64,000 bases of DNA from an uncultured Clostridium sp. (GCF_910588715.1 NZ_CAJURG010000002.1:1-64000); one strand, 5' to 3'; positions 41,831-51,601 are shown, counted from the first letter of the stretch. The notes: a model not told the origin generated them from the letters alone. Translations and numbers: made by a program.

Positions 41831-42535
41831 CTACTCCTGAATTCTCTTTAATATTTCAATATAAGCATCTTTAACATTACCAAGGTCTCTTCTAAATCTA
41901 TCCTTGTCTAATTTTTCTCCAGTTGTTGCATCCCAAAATCTACATGTATCTGGTGAAATTTCATCTGCTAAAACTATATCACCATTATATCTACCAAATT
42001 CTAATTTAAAATCTATTAATCTTATATTAGATTTTAAGAACATATTCTTTAAAATATCATTTATCTTAGCTGTTAAAGAATAAATCTTTTCTAATTCTTC
42101 AAAAGTTGTTGCTCCAATACCTACTGCATGATAATCATTTATTAATGGATCTCCTAAAGAATCATCTTTATATGATAATTCAAATACTGTTGTTTTAAGC
42201 TCTGTTCCTTCTTCAAGCCCTAGTCTTTTTGCCATAGAGCCAGCTGCGACATTTCTTACTATTACTTCTAATGGTACTATTTCAACCTTTTTACATAATT
42301 GTTCTCTGTCATTTAATTTTTCTATAAAGTGAGTTGGAATACCCTTATTGTTTAACATTTCAAATAACATTGAAGTAATTGCATTGTTTAATACGCCCTT
42401 ATCTTCTATTTGCCCCTTCTTTTCTCCGTTAAAAGCAGTTGCATCATCTTTGTAATAAACTATTACTTCATCAGCTTTATCTGTAGCATATATTTTCTTT
42501 GCCTTACCTTCGTACATCATTTCTAACTTTTCCAT
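41831..42535 (-). CDS. purC: SAICAR synthetase
   Basis: 234 residues. Condenses CAIR with aspartate. Motifs are MYEGKAKKIYATD, FNGEKKGQIEDKGVLNN, EVIVRNVAAGS and IDFKLEFGR...LADEISPDTCRFWD. It starts in TAATG overlap with the purE stop. An 85-nt gap to purF holds a 12-bp stem (AGAGTTGAAATG / CATTTCACTCTT). Confidence 0.97.
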   Translation of the reverse strand: MEKLEMMYEGKAKKIYATDKADEVIVYYKDDATAFNGEKKGQIEDKGVLNNAITSMLFEMLNNKGIPTHFIEKLNDREQLCKKVEIVPLEVIVRNVAAGSMAKRLGLEEGTELKTTVFELSYKDDSLGDPLINDYHAVGIGATTFEELEKIYSLTAKINDILKNMFLKSNIRLIDFKLEFGRYNGDIVLADEISPDTCRFWDATTGEKLDKDRFRRDLGNVKDAYIEILKRIQE

Positions 42536-43014
42536 TATAAATCCACTCCTTCACCATTTTCTAAAATAAATTTTTCTTTCATTTCTTTTCTATATTGAAC
42601 TAACTTTTCTTTTAAAGCTTTATCTCCAACAGCTAACATTTGTACTGCAAGCATTCCCGCATTATAAGAATTATTTATTCCAACTGTTGCAACTGGAATA
42701 GATTTTGGCATTTGAACTATTGAAAATAATGCATCTAATCCTTCAATTGCTCCCTTACAAGGAACTCCTATAACTGGCATTGTAGTTTGAGAAGCTATTA
42801 CTCCTGGAAGATGAGCTGCAAGTCCTGCCCCTGCAATTACAACTTCACATCCTTTAGCTTCACAGTCTTTTAAAGTTTCTTCTAACTTTTCTGGAACTCT
42901 ATGAGCCGATAAAACAAATGCCTTATACTCAACTCCAAACTCTTTTAAGCAATTTGCTGCACCTCTCATTATTTCCGTATCAGATTTAGATCCAAAAAAT
43001 ATTGCTACCTTCAT
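42535..43014 (-). CDS. purE: N5-CAIR mutase / AIR carboxylase
   Basis: 159 residues. FFGSKSDTEIM, SAHRVPEKL and AGAGLAAHLPGVIASQT are the class motifs. No purK is present in this operon. Either purK is elsewhere or AIR is carboxylated directly. GTAGGGAG before the ATG; 101 nt after purL. Confidence 0.96.
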   Translation of the reverse strand: MKVAIFFGSKSDTEIMRGAANCLKEFGVEYKAFVLSAHRVPEKLEETLKDCEAKGCEVVIAGAGLAAHLPGVIASQTTMPVIGVPCKGAIEGLDALFSIVQMPKSIPVATVGINNSYNAGMLAVQMLAVGDKALKEKLVQYRKEMKEKFILENGEGVDL

Positions 43015-43059
43015 TTTAATTCTCCCTACACTTTAAATTCTAATTCATTATTTATTTAA

Positions 43060-43079
43060 GAAACTCCCGAAGGAGTTTC
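43060..43079 (-). promoter_or_regulatory. UUCG-tetraloop hairpin between purL and purE
   Basis: On the RNA strand GAAACTCC-UUCG-GGAGUUUC, an 8-bp stem closed by C(UUCG)G, with no U tail. It may protect or define a processed 3' end rather than stop transcription. Copy 2 of the 17-nt motif lies just upstream on the transcript. Confidence 0.6.
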
Positions 43080-43081
43080 CA

Positions 43082-43098
43082 CCTTAACTTGCTACTTA
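43082..43098 (-). repeat. Intergenic 17-nt motif, copy 2 (after purL)
   Basis: CCTTAACTTGCTACTTA, one mismatch from the copy at 37147-37163. Confidence 0.5.
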
Positions 43099-43115
43099 TC
43101 AATTAAAACTTGAAA

Positions 43116-46100
43116 TTATTTAAAGTATCTAACTCCTGACTCAAAAATCTTTTGATCAAAATTTCCTGGTACATTTTTATAAAGATTATCTCCAATTCTT
43201 TCAGAATGCCCCATCTTACCAAGAACTCTACCATCTGGACTTGTTATACCTTCTATTCCAAGCATTGATCCATTTGGATTAAATGGCATATCTAATGCTA
43301 TATTTCCTTTATTATCAACATATTGCGTTGCTACTTGTCCGTTTTCTATTAATTGTTTTAATAACTTTTCATTCGCAACAAATCTACCTTCACCATGAGA
43401 AATTGCTACATTGTGAATGTCTCCTAAATTTACTCCACTAAACCATGGTGATTTATTTGAAACAATTTTAGTTTTGATTATTGAGCTCATATGTCTATTA
43501 ATTTCGTTATAAGTTAATGTAGCCATATCTTCTTCAATATCAACTATTTCACCATAAGGAACTAATCCTAGTTTAATTAAAGCTTGGAAGCCATTACAAA
43601 TACCTAACATTAATCCATCTCTATTTTTTAATAAATCCATAACTGCATCTTTAATTCTTTCATTTCTAAACACTGTTGAAATAAATTTTCCAGATCCATC
43701 TGGTTCATCTCCTGCTGAAAATCCACCAGGTAACATTATTATTTGACTTTCTCTAATTTGCTTTTCTAAAGTTTCAATTGATTCTGTAAAAGCACTATTA
43801 GAATAATTTTTAAATACAAATGTTTCTGTTTTAGCTCCTGCATTTTTAAATGCCCTTTCACAATCATATTCACAATTTGTTCCTGGGAATACTGGAATTA
43901 TAACCTTTGGTTGTGCAAGCTTTATAATAGGTGATTTAACATTTGACTTATTATATAAAACTTCTTTTACAGTTTCGTTTTTACTATTAGTTTTAATTTT
44001 AAATACATTAGATAATTTTTCTTCATAAGTTTTTTCTAAAATATCTAATTTAAAATCTAAATCATATTCTTCTGAAATTATTTTTTCTTCTTTAATTGTT
44101 AAGCCTATTGCCTTGTAAGCGCATCCTTTAAATTCTTCATCTAAATTTACAAAAGACTTAACTTCTAAAACTAAACTTCCATAGTTTAATCCAAAAAGTT
44201 CTTCTTTATTTAAATTACAGAATTCAACCCCAATTTTATTACCGAAAGCCATCTTTGAAAGTGTTTCCGCTACCCCACCAAATTTAACTGATGATGCAGA
44301 AATTACTTTACCTTCTAAAATAAGCTCATGTAATTTTTCTAAATTCTTTTTATATTCTTCAACCTTTAATGTATAATCTTCATTTCTTTCAGCCATTAAA
44401 AATACTAATTGCGAACCAACTTCTTTAAACTCTGCCGAAATTATATTCTTTGCCTTTTCAATTCCAACTGCAAAAGCAACTAATGTTGGAGGAACATCTA
44501 TACTTCCAAAGCTTCCAGACATTGAATCCTTACCACCAATTGCAGGTATTCCTAAATCCATCTGTGCTTGATATGCCCCTAATAATGCTGCAAATGGTTT
44601 TCCCCACTTTTGTGGATTTTTTCCTAGCTTTTCAAAATACTCTTGAAGAGTTAATCTTGCTTTTCTAAAATCTCCACCAACTGCTGCTAATTTTGTTACA
44701 GCTTCAATTATTGAGTAATATGCCATATGATATGGACTCCATACCCCTAAATCTGGATTAAATCCATAACTCATTATACTTGCATCTTTACTTTCTCCAT
44801 CTAATACTGGAATCTTAGCTACCATAGCTTCTTGCTTTGTTGTTGCATCTTTTCCTCCATAAGGCATAAGAACTGTTCCTGTACCTATAGTAGAGTCAAA
44901 TCTTTCAACTAAGCCCTTTTGAGAAGCAACATTTAATTTCTTTAAATTATTTATCCACTCTTCTTTGACATTTACATCACCAACTGATAAAGGATATTCA
45001 GATGGCAAACTAACTTCTATATTTGTTACTTGTCTTGCCCCATTTGTATCTAAGAAACTTCTTTTTAAATTAACAATTTCTTTGCCTCTCCAATACATTC
45101 TTAATCTATCTGTATCAGTAACCTCTGCAACAACAACTGCTTCTAAATTTTCTTCCTTAGATAATTCTATAAATCTATCTACATTTTCCTTATCAACAAC
45201 TACTGCCATTCTTTCTTGTGATTCAGAAATTGCAATTTCAGTTCCATCTAAACCTTCATACTTCTTAGGAACCTTGTCTAAATTAATATCTAGCCCCCTA
45301 GTAAGTTCTCCAATTGCAACTGAAACTCCACCTGCTCCAAAGTCATTACATCTTTTTATCATCTTAGCCACTTCAGAATTTCTAAACAATCTTTGAATTT
45401 TTCTTTCTGTTGGGGCATTACCCTTTTGAACTTCTGCTCCACATTCATTTATTGAATCTTCAGTATGTTCTTTTGATGAGCCTGTAGCTCCACCAACTCC
45501 ATCTCTTCCTGTTCTTCCCCCAAGTAAAATTACTATGTCACTAGGCTTTGGCTCTTCTCTTACTACATTTTCTTTTGGTGCTGCTGCTATAACTGCACCA
45601 ACTTCCATTCTTTTAGCAACATAATTTGGATGATAAACTTCCGAAACTTGTCCAGTAGCTAAACCTATTTGATTACCATAAGAACTATAACCATGTGCCG
45701 CTCCTAATGTAATAGTTCTTTGTGGTAATTTACCTTTTATAGTATCTTCTACTTTAACTGTTGGATCTGCTGCTCCAGTAACTCTCATTGCTTGATATAC
45801 ATATGTTCTACCTGAAAGTGGGTCTCTTATAGCTCCTCCTAAACAAGTTGCTGCCCCACCAAAAGGTTCTATCTCAGTTGGGTGATTGTGTGTTTCATTT
45901 TTAAACATCACTAAGTATTCTTCATTACCCTTATCTGTTTCTATGTTAGCTTTTATTGAACAAGCATTTATTTCTTCTGAAATGTCTAGGTCTTCTAACA
46001 TTCCTCTTTTTCTCATTTCTTTCATAGTAATAACTGCTATGTCCATCAACGTTTCATCTCTATCTGTTTCTCCATAAACAAAATCTCTTGATTTTAAATA

Positions 46101-46862
46101 TGCTTCGTAAGATTTTTGAACTTGATTATTTAATTTACCTATTTCAAAGGTTACATTTTCAATTGCTGTGCTAAATGTTGTATGTCTGCAATGATCTGAC
46201 CAATAAGTATCAATAACTTTTATTTCAGTAATTGTAGGTGTCTTTTCTTCTTCCTTAAAATAATCTCTTATCATTAATAAGTCTTCTACACTCATTGCTA
46301 ATCCTAAATTTTTGTGAAATTCTTCTATTTGATTTCTATCTTTATTAACAAAATCATAAAGGACTTCTACATCACTAGGCTCTGATAATTCTGAATAAAG
46401 CTCAATGCTATCTATTTCTACTTCTCTTGAATCTACTGGATTTATATAATATTTTTTTATTTTATTTACTTCTTCTTCAGTCAAATCACCTTTTAAAACT
46501 ATTACCTTTGATGATTTTACTTCTACTTTATCTTGAGCCCCTAATAATCCAATGCATTCAGATGCAGAGTCAGCTCTTTGGTCATATTGTCCTGGTAAAA
46601 ACTCAACTGCAAATGCAATTTCATTTTTATCAATTGGAAGGCTTCCTTCATATAAATTATCTACTGTTTTTTCAGCAAATATTGTATATAAAGCTTTCTC
46701 ATAATAATCTTCTTTCATTTTACCTAATATATATTTATTAACTACTCTAACGTCTTTAAGATTATCTATTCTTAAATTGCTTTTGAAATCTTCCATAAGG
46801 CTTTTAGCTTCAACATTAAAACCATTTTTCTTTTCTACAAAAATGCATTTAAATCCTAACAT
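43116..46862 (-). CDS. purL: Phosphoribosylformylglycinamidine synthase (single-chain)
   Basis: 1,248 residues, fused synthetase plus glutaminase. FGAR to FGAM with ATP and Gln. The N-terminal part is PurS-like. Synthetase blocks are DTYWSDHCRHTTF, MFKNETHNHPTEIEPFGGAATCLGG, LLGGRTGRDGVGGATG, SKEHTE and GKDSMSG. The C-terminal class-I glutaminase has LGICNGFQALIKLG (Cys) and AISHGEGRF (His). It is first in the operon with a consensus promoter, GGAGG and a PurBox-like site. Confidence 0.97.
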   Translation of the reverse strand: MLGFKCIFVEKKNGFNVEAKSLMEDFKSNLRIDNLKDVRVVNKYILGKMKEDYYEKALYTIFAEKTVDNLYEGSLPIDKNEIAFAVEFLPGQYDQRADSASECIGLLGAQDKVEVKSSKVIVLKGDLTEEEVNKIKKYYINPVDSREVEIDSIELYSELSEPSDVEVLYDFVNKDRNQIEEFHKNLGLAMSVEDLLMIRDYFKEEEKTPTITEIKVIDTYWSDHCRHTTFSTAIENVTFEIGKLNNQVQKSYEAYLKSRDFVYGETDRDETLMDIAVITMKEMRKRGMLEDLDISEEINACSIKANIETDKGNEEYLVMFKNETHNHPTEIEPFGGAATCLGGAIRDPLSGRTYVYQAMRVTGAADPTVKVEDTIKGKLPQRTITLGAAHGYSSYGNQIGLATGQVSEVYHPNYVAKRMEVGAVIAAAPKENVVREEPKPSDIVILLGGRTGRDGVGGATGSSKEHTEDSINECGAEVQKGNAPTERKIQRLFRNSEVAKMIKRCNDFGAGGVSVAIGELTRGLDINLDKVPKKYEGLDGTEIAISESQERMAVVVDKENVDRFIELSKEENLEAVVVAEVTDTDRLRMYWRGKEIVNLKRSFLDTNGARQVTNIEVSLPSEYPLSVGDVNVKEEWINNLKKLNVASQKGLVERFDSTIGTGTVLMPYGGKDATTKQEAMVAKIPVLDGESKDASIMSYGFNPDLGVWSPYHMAYYSIIEAVTKLAAVGGDFRKARLTLQEYFEKLGKNPQKWGKPFAALLGAYQAQMDLGIPAIGGKDSMSGSFGSIDVPPTLVAFAVGIEKAKNIISAEFKEVGSQLVFLMAERNEDYTLKVEEYKKNLEKLHELILEGKVISASSVKFGGVAETLSKMAFGNKIGVEFCNLNKEELFGLNYGSLVLEVKSFVNLDEEFKGCAYKAIGLTIKEEKIISEEYDLDFKLDILEKTYEEKLSNVFKIKTNSKNETVKEVLYNKSNVKSPIIKLAQPKVIIPVFPGTNCEYDCERAFKNAGAKTETFVFKNYSNSAFTESIETLEKQIRESQIIMLPGGFSAGDEPDGSGKFISTVFRNERIKDAVMDLLKNRDGLMLGICNGFQALIKLGLVPYGEIVDIEEDMATLTYNEINRHMSSIIKTKIVSNKSPWFSGVNLGDIHNVAISHGEGRFVANEKLLKQLIENGQVATQYVDNKGNIALDMPFNPNGSMLGIEGITSPDGRVLGKMGHSERIGDNLYKNVPGNFDQKIFESGVRYFK

Positions 46863-46891
46863 TATATACCTCCATATCCCCTTTAAAAAAT

Positions 46892-46927
46892 ACGAACATT
46901 TTTACATTTTTTATTTATATTCTTCGT
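46892..46927. promoter_or_regulatory. PurBox-like inverted repeat upstream of purL
   Basis: ACGAACATT (46892-46900) and, 18 nt on, ATTCTTCGT (46919-46927), inverted with two mismatches. The CGAAC core and spacing resemble paired PurR boxes of Bacillus. It lies just past the predicted transcription start. Confidence 0.45.
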
Positions 46928-46936
46928 GTTAATTAG

Positions 46937-46965
46937 ATATTACCAATTTATTTTCATTTTGTCAA
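46937..46965 (-). promoter_or_regulatory. Promoter of the purine operon
   Basis: Minus strand TTGACA (46960-46965), 17 nt, TAATAT (46937-46942). No purine riboswitch core was seen in 46863-47131. Confidence 0.8.
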
Positions 46966-47131
46966 CTTTATTAAAATTTTATATTTTAATTTTCGTCATA
47001 TATCCGAAACTTATTTCATTTTTTCTAATTTTAATTCGCACATATAACTATTAATTCTTTTATTGTATAGCCGTACAATAATTATAGATACTATATAAAT
47101 AAAAAAATATTCTTTTAAATTTAATTAAAAT

Positions 47132-47159
47132 AAAAAAAGCCGCAAGATAAACTTGCGAC
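47132..47159 (-). terminator. Lone terminator hairpin on the minus strand
   Basis: Minus strand GTCGCAAG / CTTGCGGC (one G-T pair) with loop TTTAT, then seven Ts. No minus-strand gene ends here. It may end a small RNA or guard purL against read-through. A second hairpin, TAACCT..AGGTTA, lies 20 nt upstream at 47169-47183. Confidence 0.65.
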
Positions 47160-47226
47160 AAAATCCTACGTAACCTAAAAGGTTATTAATATTTTAACCA
47201 ATTAAAAATCTTTTATTCTTCTATAC

Positions 47227-47255
47227 TTGACACATTGGTTTATAAACATTAAAAT
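47227..47255 (+). promoter_or_regulatory. helD promoter
   Basis: TTGACA (47227-47232), 17 nt, TAAAAT (47250-47255). Confidence 0.8.
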
Positions 47256-47287
47256 TTAAAGACTGTATTTATAAGGAGATAGATAAA

Positions 47288-49465
47288 ATGCTAATTGGAA
47301 AAGACTTATATGATGAAAAAATTTATTTAAAAAATACTATAGAAAAAATAAATGATCTTTTAAAAAGTTATGGTATATCTAGCGATAAACAAGATAAAGA
47401 AATAATAAAACATAGAAAATTTCTTTGGGATAATAGAAATGAGCTTGATGAAATTGAAATTAATGAAAACTGTGGACAAGTAGCTTTAAATGAGCAACTT
47501 CATTCAAAGAAAATTTCAAGAATTAGAACATTAGAAAAACAACTTTCTAATCCTTACTTTGCAAGATTAGACTTTAAAGAAGATGGAGAAGATGCCGAAA
47601 GCTTTTATATAGGATTATCAACAGTTGAAGACGAAGATAATTTTGATATTTTTGTATTTGATTGGCGTTCACCTGTTGCCAATATGTTTTATGACTTTGA
47701 GGCCGGTCCTGCATACTATGATGCTCCAGTTAGAAGAATTCACGGAGAAATTGAATTTACAAGACAATACAATATAAAAAATGGTGAAATAGTATTTATA
47801 CATAATTCTAACGAAAGTTTATGCGACGAAGCTTTAACTTCTATGTTAAGTGGAAATGCTACAGATAAAATGAAAAATATAGTTGCTTCTATTCAAAAAG
47901 AACAAAATGATATTATTAGAAGTGATGATAGCAAAGTATTATTTATACAAGGAGCTGCTGGCTCTGGTAAAACTTCAATTGCATTACATAGATCAGCTTA
48001 TCTTTTATATAAACATAGAAAAAATTTAACTGCAGAAAATATTCTAATTTTTAGTCCAAATGAAGTTTTTGCAGAATATATATCTGATGTATTGCCTGAA
48101 CTTGGCGAAAGCAATATTCGTCAAACAACTTTTGAAATTTATTCAAAGAGATTTTTACCTACAAATTATTTATACGAAACAAAAAATGACCATTTAAATT
48201 ATATTTATTCTAATATACTAAATTTAAATGAATTTAAAAAAAGAACTAAAGCCATGGAGTATAAAAATACTTTAGATTTTATGAATATATTAAATAGCTT
48301 TACTTTAGATATTCCAAAGCTTATAACTACTATTAATCCAATAATAATTGAAGGTAATAAAATAGTTAGTAAAAGTTTAGTTGAAAATATATTCTTTGAA
48401 AGATTTAAAGATATACCATTTTTAAATAGAATTGATGTTATTAAGCAAAGCTTATTTTCACAAGTTGAAAATAAATATTTATCTTCAAAAGATAATTCCC
48501 ATTTTGATTATGTAGAAGATAAAAAAACCTTCTATGATTATTGTAAAAATCAAGTTGATATTCAAGTTGATTCTATGATAAATACATTAGATAGTGTTGC
48601 TATATATAAATTACTTTGGAACAACATAGAAAAATATACTAATTTAAATTTAACTGATATAAAAGAAATAACATTAAATTCTTTAAACAATAATGAAGTT
48701 AAATATGAAGATATTACTCCAATAATTTATATTAGATCTGCCCTAGAAGGCTTTAGAAGCTATGGAAATATGAAGCATGTTCTTGTAGATGAATGTCAAG
48801 ATTATAGTCCTTTATTTTATGAAATAATTAAAAAATCATTCCCTAATGCTTCTTTAACTATTATGGGTGATTTAAATCAAAGAATTGATAAACATTCAAA
48901 TGTAAAAAGTAGAGATGGAATTACTAATATATTTAAAGATATTAAAACTGTAATATTAACTAAAAGTTATCGTTCAACTGCAAATATAACAAACTTTACA
49001 AAAGATATATTAGATACTCATGAACCTATCGAAGCTGTTGAAAGAATTGGAGAAAATCCTACTATTTATTTAACTTCTAATAATTTAAGTGAAAAAATTT
49101 CTGAAAAAATTATAGAAATGAAAAATAAGAATTATAAATCAATAGCTATTATTTGCAAAAATAAAGAAAACTGTGAAAATCTTTATTCTTCATTAAAAGA
49201 AAGTGTTCCTGATATAAACTTAATAATAAGTGATAAATGTGAATTTAAAGTTGGGGTTAATATAATATCATCTTATATAGCAAAAGGCTTAGAGTTTGAT
49301 AGTGTAATCTTAGCTGATGGTGAAAATTATTTATCTAATGAAGATAAACATTTATTCTATACAGCTTGCACAAGAGCATTGCATGAATTGCATATATTCA
49401 CTAATACTTCACTTAAAGAAATTTTACCTAAGGATTCATCTCTTTATTCTATTGTAAACAACTAA
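47288..49465 (+). CDS. helD: HelD-type RNA polymerase recycling helicase
   Basis: 725 residues. A UvrD/Rep-like ATPase that frees stalled RNA polymerase in Gram-positives. The N-terminal coiled-coil arm (about 1-70) is followed by a SPVANMFYDFEAGPAYY block typical of HelD. Walker A is GAAGSGKTSIALHR and Walker B is LVDECQDYSP, with motifs TIMGDLNQ, LTKSYRSTANI and YTACTRALHELHI. Length fits. Monocistronic, with AAGGAG and a consensus promoter. Confidence 0.93.
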   Translation: MLIGKDLYDEKIYLKNTIEKINDLLKSYGISSDKQDKEIIKHRKFLWDNRNELDEIEINENCGQVALNEQLHSKKISRIRTLEKQLSNPYFARLDFKEDGEDAESFYIGLSTVEDEDNFDIFVFDWRSPVANMFYDFEAGPAYYDAPVRRIHGEIEFTRQYNIKNGEIVFIHNSNESLCDEALTSMLSGNATDKMKNIVASIQKEQNDIIRSDDSKVLFIQGAAGSGKTSIALHRSAYLLYKHRKNLTAENILIFSPNEVFAEYISDVLPELGESNIRQTTFEIYSKRFLPTNYLYETKNDHLNYIYSNILNLNEFKKRTKAMEYKNTLDFMNILNSFTLDIPKLITTINPIIIEGNKIVSKSLVENIFFERFKDIPFLNRIDVIKQSLFSQVENKYLSSKDNSHFDYVEDKKTFYDYCKNQVDIQVDSMINTLDSVAIYKLLWNNIEKYTNLNLTDIKEITLNSLNNNEVKYEDITPIIYIRSALEGFRSYGNMKHVLVDECQDYSPLFYEIIKKSFPNASLTIMGDLNQRIDKHSNVKSRDGITNIFKDIKTVILTKSYRSTANITNFTKDILDTHEPIEAVERIGENPTIYLTSNNLSEKISEKIIEMKNKNYKSIAIICKNKENCENLYSSLKESVPDINLIISDKCEFKVGVNIISSYIAKGLEFDSVILADGENYLSNEDKHLFYTACTRALHELHIFTNTSLKEILPKDSSLYSIVNN

Positions 49466-49471
49466 GATAAA

Positions 49472-49542
49472 AAAGTATCGTATATTTGAACTATCTATTA
49501 CCTATTTTAAAAAGGATAGTTCATATTTAATACGATACTTTA
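49472..49542 (+). terminator. Terminator of helD
   Basis: AAAGTATCGTAT / ATACGATACTTT with an inner GAACTATC / GATAGTTC stem; both arms are flanked by A or T runs. Confidence 0.9.
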
Positions 49543-49603
49543 TTTATAACAGAACACACTTGACTAATATATTATAAATTTATTCTATTTTACTCAAACC
49601 ACA

Positions 49604-50008
49604 TTAAATATTATTATTTTTAATTCTTTCTGCTAAATCTTTAATCCTTTCCTCTATTATCTTAGCAGTTTTAATAAACTCTTCCTCCGATTTCCCTGTT
49701 GGATCTTCAAGCCCCCAATCTTCAATATGATTAGCCGGTAAATAGGGGCATATAACATTACATCCCATTTTTATAACTATATCTACATTAGGTATATCTG
49801 ATAAAAGCTTTGACTTTTGAGTTTCATTCATGTCAACATTATATATTCTCTTTATTACCTTTACTGCATCTTGATTAATTTTAGGTTTAGTTTCTGTTCC
49901 TGCTGAATAACTCTCAAATATATCTCCACCATATATCTTCCCTAATGCCTCTGCCATTTGTGACCTACATGAGTTATGAACACAAATAAATGCTACTTTC
50001 TTTTTCAT
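49604..50008 (-). CDS. arsC: Arsenate reductase, thioredoxin-coupled
   Basis: 134 residues. Low-molecular-weight phosphatase fold with P-loop CVHNSCRSQMAEA. Further Cys in MGCNVICPYLP would supply the relay for thioredoxin-coupled reduction of arsenate to arsenite; GLEDPTGKSEEEF is the acid loop. Third gene of the cluster, 42 nt after the thioredoxin-like gene. Confidence 0.93.
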   Translation of the reverse strand: MKKKVAFICVHNSCRSQMAEALGKIYGGDIFESYSAGTETKPKINQDAVKVIKRIYNVDMNETQKSKLLSDIPNVDIVIKMGCNVICPYLPANHIEDWGLEDPTGKSEEEFIKTAKIIEERIKDLAERIKNNNI

Positions 50009-50050
50009 CTTAAAATTTTCCCTTCATCTTACAAAAGTTTAATATAAGCC

Positions 50051-50407
50051 TTACTGCATAACTTTTTTTAATAACTTTATAGCTTCATCAATTGTTAGAA
50101 TCTTTCCATAACTAACAACTTTTCCATCTACAACAATTGCTGGTGTAGTCATAACACCATAACTAGCTATAATAGAGAAGTCCGTTATATGATCAACCTC
50201 TGTACTATAACCTAATTGTTTTAATGCTTCAACAACATTTTTTTCAAGTTCATTACATTTGGCACATCCAGAGCCTAATATCTTAACTCTCGCCCCTTGA
50301 GATTGTTTTTCTTTAGCTTTCCTCATACTTTCTTCGCTGCAATTACCACCACAACTACATACCTTAGATTTTTCACTCTTAGCTTTTCCAAATTTAAATA
50401 ATGTCAT
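50051..50407 (-). CDS. Thioredoxin-like redox protein with Cys-rich N-terminus
   Basis: 118 residues. The N-terminal extension has CSCGGNC. Then comes a small redox-active disulfide protein fold with active site GSGCAKCNELEKN and cis-Pro TTPAIVVDG. Such proteins sit next to permeases of the DUF318/ArsP type and probably reduce the reductase or chaperone metalloid. AAGGGG upstream. Confidence 0.9.
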   Translation of the reverse strand: MTLFKFGKAKSEKSKVCSCGGNCSEESMRKAKEKQSQGARVKILGSGCAKCNELEKNVVEALKQLGYSTEVDHITDFSIIASYGVMTTPAIVVDGKVVSYGKILTIDEAIKLLKKVMQ

Positions 50408-50449
50408 AATTTAAATCCCCTTTCAAAATATTAATATATAAATTAAATT

Positions 50450-51463
50450 TTACGCAAAAATAAATGAATAAAAATTAAATAAGTAACCTATGATAATAAT
50501 TCCTACGGTTACAATTCCTATGAATAATGCTAATAATTTTGGTTTTACAGCTTTTCTAAGCATTATCATTGAAGGTAATGAAAGAGCTGTTACAGCCATC
50601 ATAAATGATAATATAGTTCCAAGACCTGCCCCTTTAGCAAATAAACTTTCAGCTACAGGGATTGTACCAAATATATCTGCATACATAGGAACACCAACTA
50701 ATGTAGCTAAAATTACTGAAAATGGATTATTTCCTCCAAGAACATTTTGAATCCAATCTTCTGGTATTACATTGTGTATAATAGCTCCAATAGCCACACC
50801 TACAAAAATATAAGGTGCAACCTTTTTGACAGTTTCCCAAACTTGCTCCTTTGCATAACTTAATCTATCTTTAAATGATAAATCTGGAGCTTCAATATCT
50901 ACTGTACCTGCTGATTTGATAAACTCTTCAACATACTGTTCCATGTTCATCTTCTCTATTAACGTTCCACCTAACACAGCCAAAATAAGCCCTACAACTA
51001 CATATGCAATAGCAACTTTAGCACCGAATATACTCATCAATAAAACTAATGATCCTATATCAACTAACGGTGATGAAATCAAGAATGAAAAAGTTACTCC
51101 TAAAGGTAATCCAGCACTCGTAAATCCAATAAATAATGGAATAGATGAACAAGAACAAAACGGAGTTACTGTTCCAAGTAAAGCTGAGATAGTATTAGCA
51201 ACTATTCCATCGAACCTTCCTAATATTTTCTTTGTTCTTTCTGGTGGGAAGAAACTTTGAATATATGATATTATAAATATCAATGCTGAAAGTAATATAA
51301 AAATCTTTACAACATCATAAACAAAAAACTGAATACTACTACCAAGTTTTTGTGTTATATCTACTCCCATCAACTTCAAAACTTTTCCTATAAAACTATT
51401 AAGCCAGTGCATACCTAATAATTGATCTTGAATAAATAACCAAATTCCTTCTATAATCTTCAT
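50450..51463 (-). CDS. DUF318/ArsP-type membrane permease
   Basis: 337 residues with about eight to ten membrane segments. FCSCSSIPLFIGF and GVPMYADIFGTIPVAESLFAKGAGLGT are the signatures of this permease family, members of which export organic or trivalent arsenicals or other metals. The adjacency of ArsR, ArsC and a thioredoxin supports arsenic. Start at ATG 51463, 7 nt after AGGAGG. An in-frame ATG at 51496 has no site. Confidence 0.9.
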   Translation of the reverse strand: MKIIEGIWLFIQDQLLGMHWLNSFIGKVLKLMGVDITQKLGSSIQFFVYDVVKIFILLSALIFIISYIQSFFPPERTKKILGRFDGIVANTISALLGTVTPFCSCSSIPLFIGFTSAGLPLGVTFSFLISSPLVDIGSLVLLMSIFGAKVAIAYVVVGLILAVLGGTLIEKMNMEQYVEEFIKSAGTVDIEAPDLSFKDRLSYAKEQVWETVKKVAPYIFVGVAIGAIIHNVIPEDWIQNVLGGNNPFSVILATLVGVPMYADIFGTIPVAESLFAKGAGLGTILSFMMAVTALSLPSMIMLRKAVKPKLLALFIGIVTVGIIIIGYLFNFYSFIFA

Positions 51464-51546
51464 ATCAAATCCTCCTAGATATTTATATTTATTCATTTGG
51501 ATATATAGATGTGTATTTGTTTTTACCTCCTTTTAAATATATTCAC

Positions 51547-51566
51547 ATATCTAAATTTATAGATAT
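51547..51566. promoter_or_regulatory. ArsR-type operator upstream of the permease operon
   Basis: ATATCTAAATTTATAGATAT, 7-bp arms. It resembles the site in front of arsR itself. Confidence 0.6.
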
Positions 51567-51572
51567 ATTCTT

Positions 51573-51601
51573 TTAAAAAAATACCATCTAAATAAGATGG
51601 C
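51573..51601 (-). terminator. Terminator of arsR
   Basis: CCATCT / AGATGG with a T run on the minus strand, adjoining the stop at 51602. The permease operon therefore has its own promoter. Confidence 0.8.

Noticed and set aside
46863..47287. Purine riboswitch in front of purL
   Set aside because: The conserved core of the purine aptamer was not found by eye; only a promoter, PurBox-like boxes and a terminator hairpin are present.
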